The position numbers and the translations under genes were made by a program. From Verrucomicrobiales bacterium (GTDB lineage Bacteria > Verrucomicrobiota > Verrucomicrobiia > Verrucomicrobiales > DEV007), in contig PAPL01000087.1 of the NCBI GenBank assembly GCA_002708885.1, positions 1-18,521 of the forward strand: a DNA stretch of 18,521 nt, given 5' to 3'. Below the pieces are notes generated by a model. It ran no database searches and was not told where the DNA came from. It was given only the letters and a program-made list of their open reading frames with translations. Below, in pieces: positions 15,295-18,521 of this stretch. Every line of letters begins with the position of its first letter. Position 1 is the first letter of the stretch.

Positions 15295-15924
15295 ATGTCA
15301 AAAGTATATAGAAGATTTTTTAAAGTAACCGACGGGCCATTTGTCGACGCAATGAACGAGATACGAGCTCAAAACGAAGAGAACTACCAGCAAGCACAAT
15401 CACTGTGTGAAAAGCATGGCGGCAAGTCGGTGATTTACTGGAATAGAGGGGGAATTGCTGCGTTTGTTTTTGATGAAGACCCAGGTAGAGACTGGAAATT
15501 AATTCGGAGAAAAGCACTCGATGAAATCGAAGGTGTAAAGGTGCTGCCTAAAAAGTCTTGTAAGAAAGGAAAGGAGATTAGTAAAGAGCTTGATGCCATT
15601 CCTAAACATAGAGATTTGAGTGAAGCATTGGCGGCCATTGGGCTTCCCAATAACTATCCCCTGATATTTATGTGCAGAGAAGGTAAAGCGCTATGTGCAT
15701 ATTACTGTGGTTCGCACTCAGAAAAAATCTACTTCATTTCAGTTCCATGGAAAGAAGTATCAAATGAAAAATTAGAAGCTTATAAGAAAGACTCTAATTC
15801 TTATGATAGCGAGCTTAAGTTTCTCACTGAATGGAACCCTCACGAAAGCATGGAAGAGGTGAAAGAGTGGGAAGTTGATAAGTACATGGATGAACTTAAG
15901 GAGCGCGCTAGTCATGCAAACTGA
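15295..15924 (+). CDS. Hypothetical phage protein, 209 residues
   Basis: The chosen start is the second of two adjacent ATGs (15292, 15295), 7 bases after AAGGA in the leader repeat; an ATG at 15253 lies before the repeat and is unlikely. The protein is soluble and charged: MSKVYRRFFKVTDGPFVDAM at the start, a beta-rich middle (SVIYWNRGGIAAFVFDEDPG), a Lys-rich linker around residues 82-95, and a second domain with LIFMCREGKALCAYYCG and IYFISVPWKEV. The C-terminus is acidic and helical. No known family was recognised. It opens the block bounded by the leader repeats. Confidence 0.65.
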   Translation: MSKVYRRFFKVTDGPFVDAMNEIRAQNEENYQQAQSLCEKHGGKSVIYWNRGGIAAFVFDEDPGRDWKLIRRKALDEIEGVKVLPKKSCKKGKEISKELDAIPKHRDLSEALAAIGLPNNYPLIFMCREGKALCAYYCGSHSEKIYFISVPWKEVSNEKLEAYKKDSNSYDSELKFLTEWNPHESMEEVKEWEVDKYMDELKERASHAN

Positions 15925-16180
15925 AATAGATACAGCCGAAATTGTTGTATGCATTGGCCTGCTAGGCGTGTGCGTTTTAAGTGTCACCTCAGATTCGCCA
16001 GACACAATCACCGGCGACATCGAGAACTGGGGAACCGACGACTGGCACGACCGCTTACCAAGGCATGTTAAGCCAGAAGAAGGTGTTTACACCATCAAAG
16101 CCGAAGTCACTTACCTAGAAGATATCGACGAATGTAAATACAACATTCTAGAAACTTCGTGGAAAGGCAAAGCTAACTAA
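15914..16180 (+). CDS. Small protein with N-terminal hydrophobic segment
   Basis: 88 residues; the ATG at 15914 overlaps the previous gene by 11 bases and follows AAGGAG at 15899-15904. A hydrophobic segment near the N-terminus (IVVCIGLLGVCVLSV, about 10-24) could be a membrane anchor. The remainder is an acidic soluble domain (NWGTDDWHDRLPRHVKPEEG, YTIKAEVTYLED). No family was recognised. It is the second gene of the repeat-flanked block. Confidence 0.6.
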   Translation: MQTEIDTAEIVVCIGLLGVCVLSVTSDSPDTITGDIENWGTDDWHDRLPRHVKPEEGVYTIKAEVTYLEDIDECKYNILETSWKGKAN

Positions 16181-16192
16181 AAGGGGTATATC

Positions 16193-16438
16193 GTGGAAAA
16201 CAAGCTTGAAAAATTCTCTTGTAACTGGCGTCTAGAGAGTAGTCTTTCGACGTTTGAAACTACGCAAAAGGCAAGTGGCGTAGCAATTATTAACCTAAAA
16301 GAAGCTACCGAAACTTTCATGCGCTACATGGCGCTTCAAGATGGAGGTGTGGACTGGCTCAACAAAAAAGTTGGTGAGGCAGAGGCTTTCGCAAAACATA
16401 TCTCAGGACAGCTAGAGAATGTAGCTGAACAAAACTAA
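16193..16438 (+). CDS. Small hypothetical helical protein
   Basis: 81 residues starting at the GTG at 16193, with AAGGGG at 16181-16186. It is mostly helical (ATETFMRYMALQDGGVDWL, KKVGEAEAFAKHISGQLENV), without membrane segments or a known motif. It is the last gene before the second leader repeat, which follows its stop codon directly. Confidence 0.6.
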   Translation: MENKLEKFSCNWRLESSLSTFETTQKASGVAIINLKEATETFMRYMALQDGGVDWLNKKVGEAEAFAKHISGQLENVAEQN

Positions 16439-16439
16439 C

Positions 16440-16474
16440 CCCGTGGACCAGACGGGATAACAACCAAGGAACTA
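16440..16474 (+). repeat. Gene-boundary leader repeat, copy 2
   Basis: This is the second copy of the leader element at 15256-15291: CCCGTGGACCAG, then CGGG, ending in AAGGAACTA. It begins one base after the stop of the 81-residue gene and provides AAGGA (16466-16470) as ribosome site for the ATG at 16478. Recombination between the two copies would remove 15295-16438 cleanly and leave a ribosome site in front of the 16478 gene. Confidence 0.75.
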
Positions 16475-16477
16475 GCA

Positions 16478-16651
16478 ATGATTGAAGAAAACCCATTTTT
16501 ACAAGTAGGTTCACTACGCAACAGAAACAGTAACACGCTTCCCAAGCGCTCGAAAGAACGCAAAAAAGTAACTCGTGAACAGCGCCACCGCATTGAAGAC
16601 TTTGAGATGGCAAAGCAAATGGGCTTAAAGGTGTGGGAGCTTTACGAATGA
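16478..16651 (+). CDS. Small basic hypothetical protein
   Basis: 57 residues with an ATG 7 bases after AAGGA of leader repeat copy 2. It is highly basic in the centre (LPKRSKERKKVTREQRHRIE), which suggests nucleic-acid binding, and ends QMGLKVWELYE. Its TGA overlaps the start of the next gene (ATGA). No family was recognised. Confidence 0.6.
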   Translation: MIEENPFLQVGSLRNRNSNTLPKRSKERKKVTREQRHRIEDFEMAKQMGLKVWELYE

Positions 16652-16866
16652 AAGCCTACGTTCTCATTGGCATTTGCGCAGCGATAAGCTGCGCTTGTGC
16701 TGGCGGCCTGTTAGTAGGCATGCAAGTATCAGTTCGCTTGTTTGCCTTCAGCTGTGCACACGAACCCCAGTGGTTCAAGAACACAATGCAGCATTTATCA
16801 ACGGGCCTATTTTACTCTGCAGCTGTTGGCGCTATCTCGCTAATGCTGGTTATTTTTAAGGTGTGA
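16648..16866 (+). CDS. Small two-TM membrane protein
   Basis: 72 residues from the ATG at 16648, overlapping the upstream stop, with GGGAG at 16635-16639. Hydrophobic segments at about 4-30 (YVLIGICAAISCACAGGLLV) and 53-71 (LFYSAAVGAISLMLVIF) are joined by a ~22-residue polar loop (CAHEPQWFKNTMQHL). It is probably an inner-membrane hairpin. The role is unknown; holin-like or exclusion functions cannot be separated from the sequence. Confidence 0.55.
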   Translation: MKAYVLIGICAAISCACAGGLLVGMQVSVRLFAFSCAHEPQWFKNTMQHLSTGLFYSAAVGAISLMLVIFKV

Positions 16867-16868
16867 TC

Positions 16869-17300
16869 ATGAGTGATAAAAACTTTGACCCGGGTATGGA
16901 AGATACCTGTGAATTAAAAGAGGCCTGGGCTGATGGCAAAAAGCTCTACTACGTTGAAGATATACCTGGCCTTTTAGAGCAGATTGCTAGTTTAAATAAG
17001 CAACTAGCAAAGGCTAATGAGCGTGTGAGGGAGTTGGAATCGGAATTAGATTTAAGAGACGTGAAGATTATCGACTTGCAGCATCAAGTTGGAACGCTGG
17101 AATTTAACCAAGTTACTCCCAAGGATTTAAACAAATTCGCCATAGAGAAGAAGGTTGAAGCGATAAATGAGGCTCTTGACTATTACGAAGAACTTAAAGC
17201 AAGTGAGGAGCCTATTGGCGCTGGGAGTATATTGCATGTTTGCTTAGGGCGCTTAATTAGCCAGCAAAAACAACTACGCAAGGAGCAAGAAAATGGGTGA
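16869..17300 (+). CDS. Coiled-coil protein ending in LRKEQENG
   Basis: 143 residues from the ATG at 16869 (a GTG two codons earlier overlaps the previous gene); AAGGTG precedes it. The N-terminal ~35 residues are acidic and aromatic. Residues ~35-80 form a clear coiled coil (LLEQIASLNKQLAKANERVR, ELESELDLRDVKII). The C-terminal part is helical, with an AINEALDYYEELKAS segment. The protein ends QKQLRKEQENG, whose codons make up copy 1 of the 17-base boundary repeat and supply the AAGGAG for the next gene. Function is unknown. Confidence 0.65.
   Translation: MSDKNFDPGMEDTCELKEAWADGKKLYYVEDIPGLLEQIASLNKQLAKANERVRELESELDLRDVKIIDLQHQVGTLEFNQVTPKDLNKFAIEKKVEAINEALDYYEELKASEEPIGAGSILHVCLGRLISQQKQLRKEQENG
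17274..17290 (+). repeat. LRKEQE boundary repeat, copy 1
   Basis: CTACGCAAGGAGCAAGA encodes LRKEQE at the C-terminus of the 143-residue gene, and its AAGGAG lies about 7 bases before the ATG at 17293. It is identical to copies 2 and 3. Confidence 0.85.
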
Positions 17301-17574
17301 AGGTTACGAAAGACTGTGGGCATGGTTTGGCCTATCACGCGCTAGCTGGTTAACAATGCCACGCGTTTTAATGCACCAAATGCCAGATGATTGGCAAGAG
17401 CGCATGGCTAAGCTTTGCGAAGAATGGGATGAAACGTGGGATTCTTCTGAAATGCCCAACCCAATTGTCAATGCTCAAAGCGATGGTAAGTTTGCAAAAT
17501 GGCCTAAGTGGTTGCTCAACTATCGTCATCCAGACAAAGAGCAAATTGGGAAGCTACGCAAGGAGCAAGAGTAA
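17293..17574 (+). CDS. Small phage protein of a lambdoid-type accessory family, ending in LRKEQE
   Basis: 93 residues starting at the ATG right after boundary repeat copy 1. The pattern LWAWFGLSRASWLTMPRVLM, MPDDWQERMAKL, an acidic helix, FAKWPKWLLNYRHPD is what I know from a widespread group of short phage proteins in accessory regions (…SRAS…PRVLM…MPDEWQ…), whose function is not established. The C-terminus KLRKEQE is encoded by repeat copy 2 and is probably grafted on from the boundary element rather than part of the family. The stop overlaps the next ATG (TAATG). Confidence 0.65.
   Translation: MGEGYERLWAWFGLSRASWLTMPRVLMHQMPDDWQERMAKLCEEWDETWDSSEMPNPIVNAQSDGKFAKWPKWLLNYRHPDKEQIGKLRKEQE
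17554..17570 (+). repeat. LRKEQE boundary repeat, copy 2
   Basis: Identical 17-mer; it forms the last codons of the 93-residue gene and the ribosome site for the ATG at 17574. Identity with copy 3 continues over the following GAGTnATGGC, so about 25 bases match with one difference. Confidence 0.85.
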
Positions 17575-17723
17575 TGGCCATAAGTTCATTTGAGCGAGCA
17601 ATCGACATTCAAATAGCTGATATGCAAAAAAGAGAGGGGCTGGCGGTTACTGTTGATTTGTCGAAGCCAGTAAAAACAAATCAGCAAATAAGGGAAGAGA
17701 GATTAACTAGGCAGCTTAGTTAA
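17574..17723 (+). CDS. Small hypothetical protein, possibly shortened by a stop codon
   Basis: 49 residues, ATG at 17574 within TAATG after repeat copy 2 (AAGGAG 8 bases upstream). The sequence (FERAIDIQIADMQKREGLAV, then VKTNQQIREERLTRQLS) is a charged helical peptide. After its TAA (17721-17723) the same frame stays open for 29 codons and ends in LRKEQE at repeat copy 3. The current stop may therefore be a point change that shortened a longer ORF of 78 codons. No family was recognised. Confidence 0.5.
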   Translation: MAISSFERAIDIQIADMQKREGLAVTVDLSKPVKTNQQIREERLTRQLS

Positions 17724-17812
17724 AAGATCAAAACAAAAAATGGTTCGTTTGCTTTAGCTGAGGCGGCATCTAATAGTAGACAAACCTGCCAACTACGCAA
17801 GGAGCAAGAGTG
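17724..17812 (+). pseudogene. In-frame tail after a stop codon, ending in LRKEQE (probable remnant)
   Basis: Directly after the TAA at 17721-17723 the same frame reads KIKTKNGSFALAEAASNSRQ, TCQLRKEQE, stop (17810-17812). It has no ATG, GTG or TTG start of its own with a ribosome site. The ending is the same as that of the neighbouring genes, so this is most simply the former C-terminal part of the 17574 gene. An alternative is a chance open stretch joined to the boundary repeat. Confidence 0.45.
17793..17809 (+). repeat. LRKEQE boundary repeat, copy 3
   Basis: Identical to copies 1 and 2. It provides the ribosome site for the ATG at 17813, and its upstream reading frame has LRKEQE followed by TGA overlapping that start (TGATG). 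Confidence 0.85.
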
Positions 17813-17980
17813 ATGGCAGTAATAATTATATCTTTAGGTATCGGCGCTATGATTGGTTATTTCATTTGCATGTTTAAAGTATCTAAGCTTCAAAATCAAT
17901 TGGCAAAGTTACGTATAGATGCGCTTCACGAGCAAAACAAAGAGGCGCTATTGCGCAAGTTACGCAAGGAGCAAGATTAA
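17813..17980 (+). CDS. Small membrane-anchored coiled-coil protein ending in LRKEQD
   Basis: 55 residues with an ATG 7-8 bases after AAGGAG of repeat copy 3. The N-terminal hydrophobic segment (VIIISLGIGAMIGYFICMF) is a single membrane helix. Residues ~22-55 form a charged helix (KLQNQLAKLRIDALHEQNKE). It ends LLRKLRKEQD, with repeat copy 4 encoding the last residues. It is the last gene before the operon terminator. The layout resembles small i-spanin-like or phage membrane regulators, but function is unknown. Confidence 0.6.
   Translation: MAVIIISLGIGAMIGYFICMFKVSKLQNQLAKLRIDALHEQNKEALLRKLRKEQD
17960..17976 (+). repeat. LRKEQE boundary repeat, copy 4 (terminal, no gene follows)
   Basis: TTACGCAAGGAGCAAGA matches the other copies at 16 of 17 bases and encodes LRKEQ at the end of the 55-residue protein. 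Here no start codon follows. A stop and the operon terminator come next, so the AAGGAG has no gene to serve. Confidence 0.8.
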
Positions 17981-17985
17981 ATAAT

Positions 17986-18013
17986 AAAGCCCACAAATTA
18001 ACGTGGGCTTTTT
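17986..18013 (+). terminator. Intrinsic terminator at the end of the early operon
   Basis: Perfect 9-bp stem AAAGCCCAC (17986-17994) / GTGGGCTTT (18003-18011) with an 8-base loop; the right arm runs into a T tract (18009-18013, TTTTT, then ATT). It lies six bases after the stop of the 55-residue gene. It should end transcription of the early operon begun near 8632. Confidence 0.9.
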
Positions 18014-18070
18014 ATTGCGCTTTTTGTTTTGGTTGTATTACTCTGAGTTTTTAAAGTATGGAGTAAAATT

Positions 18071-18370
18071 ATGGAAGATGAATATCAAAACAAATACGAC
18101 AACCAATCAATGGTGCCTGATAGCTTAAAGTTTATCGCCTTTCTACTGCTAATTATTAGCTTGGTCTTTGCTTTTCTATTTCTTCCAGAATATGAACGCG
18201 GCCAAGAGAGGAAACTTATTCACTACGTCTTTTCACTGTCCTACGTGTTCACCGGTTTATTTGTTTCATCTGTAATGTTTGCCTTAGCCTTTATTTGTGA
18301 ATGCATGGACAAACGAGCCAGAGAGAATAAATTAGACGTTAACGAAGCAACAGTTCGCACTGCTCAATGA
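18071..18370 (+). CDS. Two-TM membrane protein, separate from the early operon (possible moron)
   Basis: 99 residues, ATG with GGAG at 18060-18063. A polar N-terminus (~18 residues) is followed by a long hydrophobic segment (FIAFLLLIISLVFAFLFLP, ~21-39), a charged loop (EYERGQERKL), a second segment (~50-74, VFTGLFVSSVMFALAFICEC) and a charged tail. It lies beyond the operon terminator, so it needs its own promoter; none is convincing in 18014-18070. A single autonomous membrane gene at the end of a phage operon fits a moron or superinfection-exclusion gene, but this is inference. Confidence 0.6.
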   Translation: MEDEYQNKYDNQSMVPDSLKFIAFLLLIISLVFAFLFLPEYERGQERKLIHYVFSLSYVFTGLFVSSVMFALAFICECMDKRARENKLDVNEATVRTAQ

Positions 18371-18476
18371 GGCAGTGCAATGCTGCTGTGTGGTCTGTAC
18401 CGGTTTCTTCCATGCTAATAAGCATGGATTTAATAGAAGATAAAAGGCTGGATAAGAGAAAGGTGTTTTGCTGCAT
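18339..18476 (-). CDS. Small minus-strand protein at the right edge
   Basis: 45 residues on the minus strand. The ATG (complement of 18474-18476) follows AAAGGAATAAAC, a good ribosome site with 7-base spacing. The product MQQNTFLLSSLLSSIKSMLI continues SMEETGTDHTAALHCLIEQC and ends ELLLR; it looks helical and not random. It overlaps the 3' end of the plus-strand membrane gene by 32 bases. No family was recognised. Being short, it could be spurious, but the strong ribosome site and orientation support it. Confidence 0.45.
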   Translation of the reverse strand: MQQNTFLLSSLLSSIKSMLISMEETGTDHTAALHCLIEQCELLLR

Positions 18477-18498
18477 GTTTATTCCTTTAGTACTGCGC

Positions 18499-18516
18499 TG
18501 TAAACAATTCAATACT
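18499..18516. promoter_or_regulatory. Weak operator-like match near the right edge
   Basis: Read on the minus strand, AGTATTGAATTGTTTACA shares 13 of 18 bases with the putative operator at 8632-8649 and lies 23 bases upstream of the minus-strand ATG. A match of this quality is expected by chance a few times in a window this size, so the call is tentative and rests on position. Confidence 0.2.
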
Positions 18517-18521
18517 ATCAG

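Noticed and set aside
17274..17976. CRISPR-like array interpretation of the four 17-base repeats
   Set aside because: Spacers are 150-263 bases of coding sequence with unequal lengths, there is no dyad in the repeat and no cas genes are present.
18029..18057. TTGGTT / TAAAGT pair as a promoter for the 99-residue membrane gene
   Set aside because: Poor boxes, and the predicted start site would fall inside or after the ribosome site.
18410..18427. Hairpin CCATGCT / AGCATGG with a 4-base loop, considered as a terminator
   Set aside because: There is no T tract on either side and it lies within the small minus-strand ORF; probably a coincidence of the SMLISM codons.

Overview
The window looks like part of a temperate tailed phage (prophage or phage genome) of a marine gammaproteobacterium. 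The phage assignment is strong: it has tail spike and fibre genes, a lysis cassette, a divergent repressor/early-gene switch and a P4-style primase-helicase, and almost all genes are packed head to tail with overlapping starts and stops. The host guess (Alteromonas-like or a relative) rests only on moderate GC content, codon use and protein style, and is weak.

Left part, positions 1-7693, plus strand (late genes). It opens inside a large beta-helix tail spike gene (truncated by the window edge). A second, multidomain receptor-binding protein follows (lectin-like, beta-propeller, Ig-like and PKD-like modules), then an unrecognised 87-residue protein. The lysis cassette comes next: a membrane coiled-coil protein (spanin-like), a DUF5675-family protein that is the only endolysin candidate in view, and a probable three-helix holin.

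Switch, positions 7690-8850. A minus-strand repressor gene runs convergent to the holin gene, with a 4-base overlap at their stops. It has an N-terminal HTH but no visible LexA/CI-type peptidase. Its 5' side faces a control region with overlapping divergent promoters, a dyad operator candidate and a 20-bp-spaced direct repeat. On the other side, a 57-residue ribbon-helix-helix protein (Cro/Arc-like position) begins the early operon.

Early operon, positions 8677-17980, plus strand. A CII-type regulator is followed by a 210-residue tyrosine recombinase that is essentially only the catalytic domain, and several small proteins. Then come a 917-residue TOPRIM primase/P-loop helicase fusion, a single-stranded-DNA-binding protein lacking the usual acidic tail, and a long series of small accessory genes. 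The operon ends at a clear intrinsic terminator at about 17986-18013.

The most unusual structure is at the gene boundaries of the accessory part. (i) A 17-base element (CTACGCAAGGAGCAAGA) occurs four times at 17274-17976. It always encodes the C-terminal LRKEQE/D of one reading frame and, in the first three copies, also supplies the Shine-Dalgarno sequence of the next gene. (ii) A different ~36-base leader repeat, also carrying a Shine-Dalgarno sequence, occurs at 15256 and 16440 and flanks a three-gene block exactly. Together they look like recombination linkers that let small genes be gained or lost without breaking translation. Beyond the terminator lie a two-helix membrane protein (possible moron) and a small convergent minus-strand ORF.
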